Shown: positions 25,272 through 36,111, counted from the stretch's first letter. The stretch: 64,000 nt of DNA from Pseudonocardia ammonioxydans (GCF_900115005.1 NZ_FOUY01000029.1:23486-87485), one strand, 5' to 3'. The notes: generated from the letters alone by a model not told the origin. A program made the numbers and translations.

Positions 25272-25694
25272 ATGAGCCCCCTCAGCCCCGAGGTCGTCGA
25301 GTTCCTCAACCACGGCACCCGTACCGGGATGCTGGGCTGGACCGCACGCGACGGCCGCCCGCTGGTCGCCCCGGTCTGGTTCCTCGTCGAGGACGGGACG
25401 ATCGTGTTCAACACCGGGGCCGACACCGCCAAGGGACGCGCGATCGTCCGCGACCCGCGGGTGGTCCTGACCGCGGACCTGGCGGCACCGCCGTACGCGT
25501 TCGTGCAGGTCCAGGGCGTCGCGGAGGCCGGCGAGGACCCGGCCGAGCTGCTGCGGACCGCCACTGCGATCGGCGGCCGCTACATGGGCGCCGACCGCGC
25601 CGAGGAGTTCGGGCGGCGCAACGGCGTGCCCGGTGAGCTGGTCGTCCGGATCCGGCCGACGAAGGTCGTCGCGTCCCTCGACATGACGGCCTGA
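25272..25694 (+). CDS. PPOX-class (F420 or flavin-dependent) oxidoreductase
   Basis: 140-residue split-barrel protein of the pyridoxamine-5'-phosphate-oxidase-like class. Motifs: GMLGWTARDGRPLVAPVWFL, ADTAKGRAIVRDPRVVLTAD and YAFVQVQGVAE, ending in RPTKVVASLD. The KGR-type phosphate site is typical of actinobacterial members that bind F420 or FMN. Substrate unknown. It is divergent from the C39-valS operon with 52 bases between starts, and is followed by a weak hairpin (AGCCGCC/GGCGGCT near 25699-25727). Confidence 0.85.
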   Translation: MSPLSPEVVEFLNHGTRTGMLGWTARDGRPLVAPVWFLVEDGTIVFNTGADTAKGRAIVRDPRVVLTADLAAPPYAFVQVQGVAEAGEDPAELLRTATAIGGRYMGADRAEEFGRRNGVPGELVVRIRPTKVVASLDMTA

Positions 25695-25730
25695 GCGCAG
25701 CCGCCCCGTGAGCAGGCGGCTCCGGGCCCC

Positions 25731-25759
25731 TTGACCTGAACCTGACTTCAGCCTGAATC
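25731..25759 (+). promoter_or_regulatory. Possible promoter with CCTGA direct repeats before the MFS gene
   Basis: TTGACC (25731-25736) is followed after 17 bases by TGAATC. Within it CCTGA recurs three times and CTGAA/TTCAG form a small inverted repeat. The AT-richer patch stands out from its surroundings and lies 74 bases before the MFS start. Promoter and operator roles are guesses. Confidence 0.35.
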
Positions 25760-25832
25760 GTCCGGCCCCGGATCGGATCGATGAGTTCCGGGGTGCGCTC
25801 CGGTCTCATGCTCGGAGAGGACGGGTGAGGAC

Positions 25833-27287
25833 ATGAGCACCACGCGGCTGGACCTGCGGCACGGCACGCAGCGGACCTTCGCGCACCTGCTGGTGAGCAC
25901 GCTGACCGTGTCGGTCGTGAACTTCACGGTCTGGTTCGCGGTCACGTTCTGGGTGTTCGTCGAGACCGGGTCGGTCATGGCGACCGGGCTGATCGCCGGG
26001 ATCTTCCTGGCGGCGACCTCGCTGACCGGGATCTGGTTCGGCAGCATCGTGGACCGGTTCGGCAAGAAGGCGGTGCTGCAGGCGTCGGCGGCGGTGTCGC
26101 TGGTGTTCTACGCGGTGTGCCTGGCGTTCCACGCGGCGACGCCGGCGGAGTCCTTCCGCGACCCGGCGAGCCCGCTGCTGTGGAGCTTCGTCGTGGCGCT
26201 GCTGCTCGGCGTGATCACCGGGAACCTGCGGACGATCGCGCTGCCGACGCTGGTGACGCTGCTGGTCCCGGCCGGCGTCCGGGACCGGGCGAACGGCCTG
26301 GCCGGGACCGCGACCGGGGTGTCGTTCCTGGTGACGTCGGTGCTGTCCGGCCTGCTCGTGGCCTACGACGGCATGCGCTCGGTGCTGGTGCTCGCGGTGG
26401 TCGTCCTGGCGGGTGCGCTCGTGCACCTGTGGCGGGTCCCGGTGCCCGGCGCGCGACCCGTCCCGGCGACGCCCGGCGGGATCGACCTGCGCGGGACGCT
26501 GCGAGTGGTCCGCTCGGTCCCGGGGCTGCCCGCGCTGATCGTGTTCACCTGCCTGAACAACCTGCTCGGCGGGGTGTTCATGGCGCTGATGGACCCGTAC
26601 GGCCTGTCGATGGTCTCGGTCCAGGCCTGGGGTCTGTTGTGGGGCGCACTGTCGGCCGGAGTGATCATCGGCGGGCTGGTGGTCGCCCGCACCGGGCTCG
26701 GGGCGCGTCCGGTGCGGACGCTGCTGCTGGTCAACGCGACGCTGTGGGCGACGACGATGCTGTTCCCCCTGCAGGCCTCGATCGTGCTCCTGACCGTCGG
26801 GATGGCGGTGTTCATGCTGCTGATGCCGTTCGCGGAGGCCGCCGAGCAGACCGTGCTGCAGCGTGTGGTGCCCTACGAGCGGCAGGGCCGGGTGTTCGGG
26901 TTCGCGCAGAGCGTGGAGCAGGCGGCCTCACCCCTGACGGCGTTCCTGCTGGCCCCGCTGACCGAACTGTTCGTGGTGCCGTTCATGAGCGACGGTGGCG
27001 CCGGGGCCCGCGCGGTCGGCGGCTGGTTCGGCACCGGAACCGATCGCGCGATCGCGCTGGTCTTCGTGATCACCGGGGCGGTCGGGCTGGTCGCGACGCT
27101 GGCGGCGCTGGCGTCCCGCCCGTACCGGCGGCTGTCGGCGGCCTTCCTGGCGGCGGGTGATGCCGGGACGCCGGCACCCGCTGTCCGGCCGGGCGCAGCC
27201 GGGCCCGCGGTCACGGGCGGGCACGGGCCGGCCGACCCGGTGGCGGCCTGCACACCCGCTCCGGAGCAGGCCTGCGCGCCGGCCTGA
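25833..27287 (+). CDS. MFS transporter (drug or siderophore exporter type)
   Basis: 484-residue major-facilitator protein with about twelve spans. The loop between spans 2 and 3 has GIWFGSIVDRFGKKAVL, the MFS motif A, and PYERQGRVFGFAQS is a matching motif in the second half. The fold pattern resembles DHA3/enterobactin-exporter-like permeases, but the cargo cannot be named. The last 45 residues are Ala/Pro-rich and cytosolic. ATG at 25833 follows GAGGACGGGTGAGGAC. It stands alone, followed by a hairpin. Confidence 0.87.
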   Translation: MSTTRLDLRHGTQRTFAHLLVSTLTVSVVNFTVWFAVTFWVFVETGSVMATGLIAGIFLAATSLTGIWFGSIVDRFGKKAVLQASAAVSLVFYAVCLAFHAATPAESFRDPASPLLWSFVVALLLGVITGNLRTIALPTLVTLLVPAGVRDRANGLAGTATGVSFLVTSVLSGLLVAYDGMRSVLVLAVVVLAGALVHLWRVPVPGARPVPATPGGIDLRGTLRVVRSVPGLPALIVFTCLNNLLGGVFMALMDPYGLSMVSVQAWGLLWGALSAGVIIGGLVVARTGLGARPVRTLLLVNATLWATTMLFPLQASIVLLTVGMAVFMLLMPFAEAAEQTVLQRVVPYERQGRVFGFAQSVEQAASPLTAFLLAPLTELFVVPFMSDGGAGARAVGGWFGTGTDRAIALVFVITGAVGLVATLAALASRPYRRLSAAFLAAGDAGTPAPAVRPGAAGPAVTGGHGPADPVAACTPAPEQACAPA

Positions 27288-27295
27288 CCCGCCGC

Positions 27296-27332
27296 CCGCC
27301 GCGGGTCGTCCGGCCGGGTGAACCCGCGGCGG
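27296..27332 (+). terminator. Hairpin after the MFS gene
   Basis: CCGCCGCGGGT (27296-27306) pairs with ACCCGCGGCGG (27322-27332) nine bases after the MFS stop. It would include the GTG at 27318, which argues that the next gene starts later, at 27384. Confidence 0.55.
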
Positions 27333-27383
27333 AGCGGGGCGCGCCGCCCACCGCGGCGCGGGCCGCTCCCCCACGGTGCGGCC

Positions 27384-28385
27384 GTGTCGCGAACCCGCCA
27401 GCCCGTACCGGCCGTGCTCGCCGCCGTCACCACCGTCGTCCTCGCGCTCGCCGCCGTCACGCTGTTGCCCGCCCCGGCGGACGCGGCCCCCGCGGACGCG
27501 CCCACCCGCCCGGTCGGCGGCCGGGCCGTGGACGGCCACTACGCCGATCCGTCGATCATCGTGCGGGACGGGACCTACTGGCTCTACCCGACCACCGACG
27601 GCGAGGGTGCCGCCGACGCGTCGTTCACCGCCTGGTCGTCGACGGACCTGGTCCACTGGCGGCCCCGCGGGGAGGTCCTGAACCTGCGCACGGACGTGAG
27701 CTGGGCGGACAGCCTGGCGTGGGCCCCGGAGATCACCGAGAAGGACGGGCGCTGGTACCTGTACTTCACCGCGGAGGAGAAGATCGGCGTCGCGGTCGCC
27801 GACTCCCCGACCGGCCCGTTCCGCGACATCGGGCGGCCGCTGGTCGCCGAGAACCCGGGCGGGAAGGGGGCCGCGATCGACCCGGCCGTCGTCACCGGGC
27901 CGGACGGCACCCGCTACCTGTACTGGGGCAACGCCCAGGCGCAGATGGTCCCGCTGAACCCGGACATGGTCTCGTTCGACCCGAAGAAGGTGCAGGTGCT
28001 GTCCGGTCTGGACGGCTTCGGCGAGGGCCTGCACGTGGACCGGCGCGCGGACACCTGGCACGTCACCTGGTCGATCGGTGACTTCCGCTCCGAGGACTAC
28101 CGGGTCGGGTACGCGACGGCCCCGGGGCCGGCCGGGCCCTTCACCAACCACGGCGTGATCCTGGAGAAGGACCTCGACCAGGGCGTGCGCGGGCCCGGGC
28201 ACGGGTCACCGCTGCGGATCCCCGGCACCGACGAGTGGTACTACGCCTACCACCGGTTCGCAATCCCCGACGGCGACGGCACGCACCGCGAGGTGACCCT
28301 CGACCGGCTGCCGATCACCCCGGAGGGCCGGTTCGGCCGGATCACCCCGACCCTGGCCGGACCCGCGCCGCGCCCGCTGATCTGA
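27384..28385 (+). CDS. Secreted glycoside hydrolase family 43-like protein
   Basis: 333 residues beginning with a signal peptide (VSRTRQPVPAVL, a hydrophobic stretch, then PADAAPA as a cleavage region). The rest is a five-bladed propeller of GH43/GH117 type: GHYADPSIIVRDGTYWLY with the likely catalytic Asp, WAPEITEKDGRWYLYFT, DPAVVTGPDGTRYLYWG and GSPLRIPGTDEWYYAYHRF. Such enzymes act on arabinose- or xylose-containing polymers; the exact sugar is not known. A longer GTG start at 27318 is in frame but falls in a terminator hairpin. Its 3' end is copied at 29630 (see repeat). Confidence 0.85.
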   Translation: MSRTRQPVPAVLAAVTTVVLALAAVTLLPAPADAAPADAPTRPVGGRAVDGHYADPSIIVRDGTYWLYPTTDGEGAADASFTAWSSTDLVHWRPRGEVLNLRTDVSWADSLAWAPEITEKDGRWYLYFTAEEKIGVAVADSPTGPFRDIGRPLVAENPGGKGAAIDPAVVTGPDGTRYLYWGNAQAQMVPLNPDMVSFDPKKVQVLSGLDGFGEGLHVDRRADTWHVTWSIGDFRSEDYRVGYATAPGPAGPFTNHGVILEKDLDQGVRGPGHGSPLRIPGTDEWYYAYHRFAIPDGDGTHREVTLDRLPITPEGRFGRITPTLAGPAPRPLI

Positions 28386-28387
28386 CC
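28354..28387 (+). repeat. Left copy of a 34-bp direct repeat (end of GH43 gene)
   Basis: These bases, the last codons and stop of the GH43 gene, recur at 29630-29663 with 32 of 34 identical (differences at positions 8 and 27). In both copies the reading frame encodes AGPAPRPL plus one residue and a stop. A further GGCCGGAT lies just upstream in both, 12 bases farther away in the left copy. Confidence 0.85.
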
Positions 28388-28588
28388 GGGCGGCCACGCT
28401 TCACCGAAACCCCGGCCGCGGCCAGAACGAGACCGAGACCCTGCCGGACCGGACCTGGACCCGCCGGACGCCAGGTCAGCCCGACCCGGTCGGCCGGCCG
28501 AAGAACGCAGACTCGATCGGCGGAGGATCCCGGAACCGGTCGTGCTGTCCCTCCACGCGTGCCGGGCTCCCACCACCCGGCGCCGACC

Positions 28589-28882
28589 TCAGTCTGCGGC
28601 TCGGTCGAACACGGCCTGCTCGAGGCGGGACAGGCGGGCTTCGAGGTCCCGGGTCTGGCCGCGGCGCTCCTCGATCCACTGCCGGATCAGCGCGGTGGGC
28701 TTGGTGTGCTGGTCCTCGGCCTGCTCGCGGACCCAGTCCAGGACGTCCTTGGGCAGCCGCAGCGAGGTGGTGACCATCGGGTTCGGGTCGACGTCGGTGT
28801 CGAGTCCGGCGCGGTCGATGCTGCCGCTGAGGTCGGTGTGGTCGTAGTGCTGACGGAGTCGTTCGAGCTCCTCGGGCTTCAT
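28589..28882 (-). CDS. Ribbon-helix-helix antitoxin-like protein (BrnA/CopG type)
   Basis: 97-residue protein. After an N-terminal helix (ELERLRQHYDHTDLSGSIDR) comes MVTTSLRLPKDVLDWVREQA and TKPTALIRQWIEER, a clear ribbon-helix-helix DNA-binding domain with a C-terminal coil. In toxin-antitoxin pairs of the BrnTA kind the toxin gene precedes the antitoxin; here the stop of a toxin-like remnant lies 13 bases upstream with a good AGGAGGT site between. The toxin has lost its 5' part, so this is an orphan antitoxin. Base composition is lower in G+C than the neighbours. Confidence 0.78.
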   Translation of the reverse strand: MKPEELERLRQHYDHTDLSGSIDRAGLDTDVDPNPMVTTSLRLPKDVLDWVREQAEDQHTKPTALIRQWIEERRGQTRDLEARLSRLEQAVFDRAAD

Positions 28883-28895
28883 GACGGGTGACCTC

Positions 28896-29006
28896 CTAGG
28901 TGGTGCGCCGGAGGAAGGACCGGCGTTCGCTGTCGGTCATATCGCGGGCGGTGACGACGAACTCGCGGCCGTCGGCGGCCTCGCCGAGGATCACCACGAG
29001 ATAGCG
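28896..29006 (-). pseudogene. Truncated toxin remnant (BrnT-like C-terminus)
   Basis: Read on the minus strand these bases give RYLVVILGEAADGREFVVT then ARDMTDSERRSFLRRTT and a stop. The ARxMTxxERRxF ending is typical of BrnT-like toxins placed just before an RHH antitoxin. Everything upstream in this frame is nonsense, and the sequence switches at 29007-29020 to a different gene in another frame. The toxin is therefore a 3' fragment and should be inactive. Confidence 0.6.
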
Positions 29007-29020
29007 GCTCGTTGCTCGTT
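29007..29020 (-). repeat. 7-bp tandem repeat at the gene-fusion junction
   Basis: GCTCGTT occurs twice back to back exactly where amidotransferase coding changes to toxin coding. Short homology of this kind is what an illegitimate deletion leaves behind. Confidence 0.6.
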
Positions 29021-29484
29021 GCCAGGACGACCGCGTCGCGGGGTGGGACGATCTGGTCGGAGTTCCAGCAGAACCAGGGCCCGGCCGGGATGCCACTGCC
29101 AGTGGTGGGGCGGATGTCGTGCCAGCCGATCCGTGAGCGGCCGAGAGGGCGGGTTGTGCCGCCGAGAGTCTCGGCGAGCAGTTGGGCACCGAAGCAGATC
29201 GCCAGAATCGGGACCCCGCCCTCGTGCGCGCAGCGCAGGAAGGCGGCTTCGGTGCCGGCCCAGTTGCGGATGCGCTCCCGGGGCCAGGGCGCGCCCAGAG
29301 TGATGATCAGATCCCATGGCTCGGGGGCGGGGAACGCAACGTCGACGTCCGGAGTGTCGAAACGATCAGCCGGCACCACGGTGAGCCATTGGAGGTCGAT
29401 GTCGTGGCTGTGTAGCGCGGATTCGAGCAGACCCAGACCTGCGACATGATCGTGGCCGATCACCAGGGCTCGGCGCGTGGTCAC
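29007..29484 (-). pseudogene. Truncated class I glutamine amidotransferase-like gene
   Basis: From GTG 29484 the minus strand encodes TTRRALVIGHDHVAGLGLL, later WDLIITLGAPWPRERIRNW, GGVPILAICFGAQLLAETLGG (the nucleophile-elbow Cys in ICFGAQ) and FCWNSDQIVPPRDAVVLA. This is the first 155 or so residues of a GATase-1 domain as in GMP-synthase-like amidotransferases. The expected HxE catalytic pair after it is missing: at 29007-29020 the gene runs into the toxin remnant. The frame stays open to 28879 but that part is out-of-frame toxin sequence. Probably inactive. Confidence 0.65.
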
Positions 29485-29511
29485 ACTCGGAGAACCTAGC
29501 GCGTCGACTCG

Positions 29512-29661
29512 ATGGCCGGCGCGCCGAACGACGGCCTCGCTGTCCGGGAGGTCGTCCGGCCTCCGCACGACGATCTGACCGGCTGGGACGACGATGCGAT
29601 CGTGGAGGCAGCGGGTCGGTCAGGCCGGATGGCCGGGCCCGCGCCGCGCCCGCTGCTCTGA
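29512..29661 (+). other. Short open frame ending in a copy of the GH43 C-terminus
   Basis: An ATG at 29512 opens a 49-codon frame with DDLTGWDDDAIVEAAGRSGR followed by MAGPAPRPLL and a stop at 29659. The tail is nearly identical to the GH43 protein end. It has no clear ribosome site and is most likely a relic of a duplicated or displaced gene end rather than a working gene. Confidence 0.4.
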
Positions 29662-29663
29662 CC
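29630..29663 (+). repeat. Right copy of the 34-bp direct repeat
   Basis: Matches 28354-28387 at 32 of 34 bases. The two copies bracket about 1.3 kb that holds the orphan antitoxin, the toxin fragment and the truncated amidotransferase, all lower in G+C. This looks like the scar of an insertion or duplication at the 3' end of the GH43 gene. Confidence 0.8.
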
Positions 29664-29671
29664 TCGCCCGT

Positions 29672-31276
29672 TCAGGCCCGGTGCAGGCGCGTGCTCCACA
29701 GCGACCCGCCGTCCTGGTCACGCAGGTGCACGTCGAGTACCGACCCGTCGGCGGCGACGTCGAGCTCCCCGAAGTGCTGGAACCCCTCCAACGGTGAGGC
29801 ACCGTCGCGGTCCGGGCCGCGGACGAACTCGGCGCGCGGGCCGAACGTCGGGTCGAGCTCGTTCGGCCCGAACGCCCCCGCGTGCAGCGGGCCGGAGACG
29901 AACTCCCAGAACGGGTCGAAGCCGTCGAACGCGGCCCGCTCCGGGGCGTAGTGGTGCGCGGCGGTGTAGTGCACGTCCGCGGTCACCCAGACGACGTTGC
30001 GGACCGACCGCCGGTGCAGTCCCGCGAGCACCCCGGCGATCTCCGACTCGCGCCCGCGCGGCGGCCCGGGCCGCCCGTTGGCGACCGCCTCCCAGGCGGT
30101 GTCGCCGTCCGGGACGAGGACCCCGAGCGGCATGTCCGACTGGACGATCTTCCAGGTCGCCCGGGACGACGCCAGCGCGTCGACCAGCCAGCGGGCCTGC
30201 GCCTCGCCGAGGATCGGCTCCGGTGCGCCGTCGTTGCCGGTGTTGCGACCGCGGTGGCTGCGCATGTCGAGGACGAACACCTCGACGTGCGGGCCGAACG
30301 GCATCCGCCGGTACACCCGCCCGTCGACGGCGGCGCGGGGGTCCAGCGGCTGCCACTCGTGGAACGCGCGGAACCCGCGTGCGGCGAGCACGTCGACCCG
30401 CTTCTCGGTGTAGGGCTCCCCGGCCTCGCCGGTGAGGACCTCGCCCGGGTACCAGTTGTTGGTGACCTCGTGGTCGTCCCACTGCACGACCTGGGCGGTG
30501 CGGGCCGCGAACCGGCGCAGGTGCTCGTCGCGCAGGTTGTAGGCGAACTGCCCGCGGAACTCGGCGAGGGTCTGGGCGACCGCCGCCTTCTCCGGGGTCA
30601 TCTCGTTGCGCCAGACCCGGCCGTCGGGGAGCGTGACCGTCTCCTCCAGCGGACCGTCGGCGTAGACGGTGTCACCGCAGTGCAGGAACAGGTCCGGTTC
30701 CCGCGCCGCCATCGCGGAGAAGATCCGCATGCCACCGTGCGCCCGGTCGATCCCCCAGCCCTGGCCGACGACGTCGCCGGACCACTGGATCCGCACCGGC
30801 TCGCCGGGGCCGGGTACGGCCCGGAACGACCCGGTCGACGGCTCGCTCGCGACACCGGTGTCGAGGTCCTCGGCGACGACCCGGTAGTGCACCCGCCCGC
30901 ACCCGGCCGGGACCCGGAGCCGCCCGGTGAGGTCGGTCTCCGGGGTCAGCACGGGACCCGGGATGCGGCGGGCGTCGCGGAACGCGGCACCGGAGGCCCC
31001 GGACGCTCCGGGAACCTCGGCGCCATCAGTGAATTCGGCGACCTCAGCGACTTCAGCGACTTCGACGACCATCCGCGACGGCCGGTCGGCCCGCACCCAC
31101 ACCAGGCCGGAGCCGGGTCGCACGTCCCCGGACTGCACGCCGTGGGTGAGCACCGGCCGGCCGGAGCGGACCAGCGCGGGCCCCGCCGTGGCGCCGGTCG
31201 GGAGGGCGAGCCCGGCCGCGGCGGTGAGACCGCCGGCGACCGCGCCCCGGAACAGGGAGCGACGGGAGAGGATCAC
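29672..31276 (-). CDS. phoD: PhoD-family alkaline phosphatase/phosphodiesterase, Tat-exported
   Basis: Secreted metallo-phosphatase of 534 residues releasing phosphate from mono- and diesters. The N-terminus has a Tat signal (SRRSLFRGA then a hydrophobic run and GATAGPA). Metal-binding motifs of the PhoD core are present: LFLHCGDTVYADG, VVQWDDHEVTNNWYPGE, QSDMPLGVLVPDG and VVWVTADVHYTAAHHY. An N-terminal fibronectin-like domain (residues 45-135) precedes the core, as is usual. GTG start at 31276. No PhoP box was identified upstream. It stands alone, next to the decayed patch. Confidence 0.93.
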   Translation of the reverse strand: MILSRRSLFRGAVAGGLTAAAGLALPTGATAGPALVRSGRPVLTHGVQSGDVRPGSGLVWVRADRPSRMVVEVAEVAEVAEFTDGAEVPGASGASGAAFRDARRIPGPVLTPETDLTGRLRVPAGCGRVHYRVVAEDLDTGVASEPSTGSFRAVPGPGEPVRIQWSGDVVGQGWGIDRAHGGMRIFSAMAAREPDLFLHCGDTVYADGPLEETVTLPDGRVWRNEMTPEKAAVAQTLAEFRGQFAYNLRDEHLRRFAARTAQVVQWDDHEVTNNWYPGEVLTGEAGEPYTEKRVDVLAARGFRAFHEWQPLDPRAAVDGRVYRRMPFGPHVEVFVLDMRSHRGRNTGNDGAPEPILGEAQARWLVDALASSRATWKIVQSDMPLGVLVPDGDTAWEAVANGRPGPPRGRESEIAGVLAGLHRRSVRNVVWVTADVHYTAAHHYAPERAAFDGFDPFWEFVSGPLHAGAFGPNELDPTFGPRAEFVRGPDRDGASPLEGFQHFGELDVAADGSVLDVHLRDQDGGSLWSTRLHRA

Positions 31277-31330
31277 CCACCCGTTGTAGCCCGTCCGGGT
31301 GAATGGGGGATGAACCGCTCGTGAGCGGCG

Positions 31331-31470
31331 TCAGCCGAACAGTGCCGGGATCTTCAGCACCAGCTCGTAGAGCCCGTAGGCGAACGGCACCCCGACCCAG
31401 AGCCATGCGAGCACCGCGCCGACCCACTGCAGCGGGCCCCACGTCGCCGATCCGGTCGCCTGCTGCGGGC

Positions 31471-31474
<4 letters not shown>
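31331..31474 (-). CDS. MFS (OFA) transporter small subunit
   Basis: A 47-residue protein with one or two hydrophobic spans (PLQWVGAVLAWLWVGVPFAY, then LVLKIPALFG). Its ATG overlaps the stop of the large OFA transporter in an ATGA arrangement. Tiny proteins of this kind regularly follow OFA-family transporter genes and carry this pattern (VGAVLAWLWVGVPFAYGLY). Role as an accessory subunit is inferred from position and conservation. Confidence 0.75.
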
Positions 31475-32877
<1,403 letters not shown>

Positions 32878-32958
32878 CGTGCCCTCCGTCGATCGTTGAC
32901 GGCGCAACGCTAAGTAGCCGGACGGAGCAACGCAATTCGGGAAAGATCACGAAATGAC

Positions 32959-32991
32959 GACGCCGGCCCACCCGTCGGGTGAGCCGGCGTC
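32959..32991 (-). terminator. Terminator of clpX
   Basis: GACGCCGGCCCACCC (32959-32973) pairs with GGGTGAGCCGGCGTC (32977-32991), 15 positions with one mismatch and a 3-base loop, about 40 bases after the clpX stop on the minus strand. Confidence 0.75.
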
Positions 32992-33028
32992 GAGCCGGTG
33001 GGGGTCGGTCGCCCCCGTGGCGCGGTAC

Positions 33029-34318
<1,290 letters not shown>

Positions 34319-34482
34319 TGGTGTCGATCCCCAGTCCTGGTCCGGCGTTCTCGCGTCGTGCCCGTCGTCTCCCGGAGCGACCGGTCCGCAGGGACCGCGT
34401 GGCCTCCGGGGACGACGGTACCTGCCCGGACCCGCCGCCGGGACTCCGAAGACGAGCCGATTTCGGCGGCGGGTCGGCGGGC

Positions 34483-34515
34483 GGTCACCGGTGCCGTCCC
34501 CCGGCTCCGGTGACC
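34483..34515 (-). terminator. Terminator hairpin after clpP2
   Basis: GGTCACCGG (34483-34491) pairs with CCGGTGACC (34507-34515); the middle can extend the stem partly. It lies 11 bases after the clpP2 stop and ahead of clpX. Confidence 0.6.
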
Positions 34516-34525
34516 CGGGATGTCG

Positions 34526-35215
34526 TTACCTGCCCGTGGCGGACAGCTTGCGGCTCTGCACGATCTCGTCGACCAGGCCGTACTCCTTGGCCTCCTCGGC
34601 CGTGAGGATCTTGTCCCGGTCGATGTCGTCGTGCACCTGCTCCGGCGTGCGGTTGGAGTGCCGGGCGATGACCTCCTCCATCCGGCGCCGGATGCGGGAG
34701 ATCTCGGTGGCCTGGATCTCCAGGTCGGAGGCCTGGCCGTAGACACCCTCGGTGGCCGGCTGGTGGATCAGGATGCGGGCGTTCTCGACCGCCATCCGCC
34801 GGCCCGGGCTGCCCGCGCAGAGCAGCACGGCCGCGGCCGACGCCGCCTGCCCGAGGCAGACGGTCTGGATGTCGGGGCGGATGAACTGCATCGTGTCGTA
34901 GATCGCCATCAGCGACGTGAACGACCCACCCGGCGAGTTGATGTACAGCGAGATCTCGCGGTCGGGGTCCAGCGACTCGAGCACCAGCAGCTGGGCCATG
35001 GTGTCGTTCGCCGAGACGTCGTTGATCTGCTCACCGAGGAAGATGATGCGCTCCTCGAAGAGCTTGTTGTACGGGTTGGACTCCTTGACCCCGTAGCTCG
35101 TGCGCTCGATGTAGGACGGCAGCACGTAGCGGGCGCGGGCCGGGTCCGGCGCGTAGCCGCCGGGGCCGCGCAGATCGGCGACCGACTCGGGGTGGCGCGG
35201 ATCGAAGGTGCTCAT
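34526..35215 (-). CDS. clpP2: ATP-dependent Clp protease proteolytic subunit ClpP2
   Basis: Serine protease ring subunit of 229 residues. Catalytic Ser126 in GQAASAAAVLL and His151 in LIHQPA are present; YINSPGGS lines the oxyanion site. The longer N-terminus (first 40 residues, GGYAPDPARARYVLPSYIE) is typical of actinobacterial ClpP2. In mycobacteria ClpP1 and ClpP2 form a mixed double ring that needs both. Its ATG overlaps the clpP1 stop by one base, so both are made together. Confidence 0.96.
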   Translation of the reverse strand: MSTFDPRHPESVADLRGPGGYAPDPARARYVLPSYIERTSYGVKESNPYNKLFEERIIFLGEQINDVSANDTMAQLLVLESLDPDREISLYINSPGGSFTSLMAIYDTMQFIRPDIQTVCLGQAASAAAVLLCAGSPGRRMAVENARILIHQPATEGVYGQASDLEIQATEISRIRRRMEEVIARHSNRTPEQVHDDIDRDKILTAEEAKEYGLVDEIVQSRKLSATGR

Positions 35216-35862
35216 CAGGCGCTCCCGTTCTGCGAGCCGGTCACCCGGCCGGCATGCGTCACGACGTGGTCGACGAAGCCGTACTCCTTGGCCTCCTCGG
35301 CCGTGAACCAGCGGTCACGGTCGGAGTCACGCTCGATCGTCTCGAGCGACTGGCCGGTGTGCTGGGCGATGAGCTCGGCCATCTCCCGCTTCGTCTTGCG
35401 CAGCTGGTCGGCGAGGATCGTGATGTCGGCCTCGGTGCCGCCGATGCCGCCGGACGGCTGGTGCATCATGATCCGCGCGTGCGGCAGCGCGCTGCGCTTG
35501 CCGGGGGTACCCGCGGAGAGCAGGAACTGCCCCATCGAGGCGGCCAGCCCCATCGCGGTCGTCGCGACGTCGCACGGGATGAGGTTCATGGTGTCGTAGA
35601 CGGCCATGCCGTCGTTCACCGAACCGCCCGGCGAGTTGATGTAGAGCTGGATGTCCGACTCGGGGTCCTCGGCCGCGAGCAGCAGCATCTGTGCCGCGAT
35701 CCGGTTCGAGATCTCCGAGTCCACCTGCTGGCCGAGCACGATGATCCGCTGCTGGAGCAGCCGCTCGTACACCGAGTCGGACAGCGACATCGCGCTGATC
35801 CCGGACCGCATCTGCGGCCCGGCGTCGCGGCCCGCGAGCGGGCCGATGTCCTGCTGGCTCAC
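35215..35862 (-). CDS. clpP1: ATP-dependent Clp protease proteolytic subunit ClpP1
   Basis: 215-residue serine protease subunit. Ser109 in GLAASMGQF, His134 in MMHQPSGG and Asp183 in SDRDRWF form the triad. The start codon at 35862 gives an N-terminal stretch of about 24 residues before MSLSDSVYERLL; an inner start at that Met would give a shorter protein closer to the mature mycobacterial form. Coupled to clpP2. The 249-base gap to tig holds a terminator and presumably the clpP promoter. Confidence 0.95.
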   Translation of the reverse strand: MSQQDIGPLAGRDAGPQMRSGISAMSLSDSVYERLLQQRIIVLGQQVDSEISNRIAAQMLLLAAEDPESDIQLYINSPGGSVNDGMAVYDTMNLIPCDVATTAMGLAASMGQFLLSAGTPGKRSALPHARIMMHQPSGGIGGTEADITILADQLRKTKREMAELIAQHTGQSLETIERDSDRDRWFTAEEAKEYGFVDHVVTHAGRVTGSQNGSA

Positions 35863-36007
35863 TTCACCCTGCTTTCCGAAGTCTCCGCCCTACCCGGTGC
35901 GGGGGCGCCGGACGGGCGGAGAAAGTCTTCCTCTGGATCGCTCTCGGTTCTCCGGTGTCGGGTCTTGCGAACCCGTTCTCGACCCCTGGGGGCCGGTTCG
36001 GGTCCGA

Positions 36008-36037
36008 CCCTACGCGGGCCGGGAGGCCCGCGTAGGG
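36008..36037 (-). terminator. Terminator of tig
   Basis: CCCTACGCGGGCC (36008-36020) pairs perfectly with GGCCCGCGTAGGG (36025-36037) with a 4-base loop. It lies about 75 bases after the tig stop and before clpP1. Confidence 0.8.
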
Positions 36038-36111
36038 AACGACGCCCGATGTTCGCCGACAGCGCACCACACGGCGTGCCGGTGCGCTGCCGGCGCGGGC
36101 GAACAGCCAGG

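Noticed and set aside
27318..27383. Upstream GTG start for the GH43 gene
   Set aside because: It falls in the loop of a terminator-like hairpin and would add an Arg-rich stretch before the signal peptide; 27384 gives a normal secretion signal.
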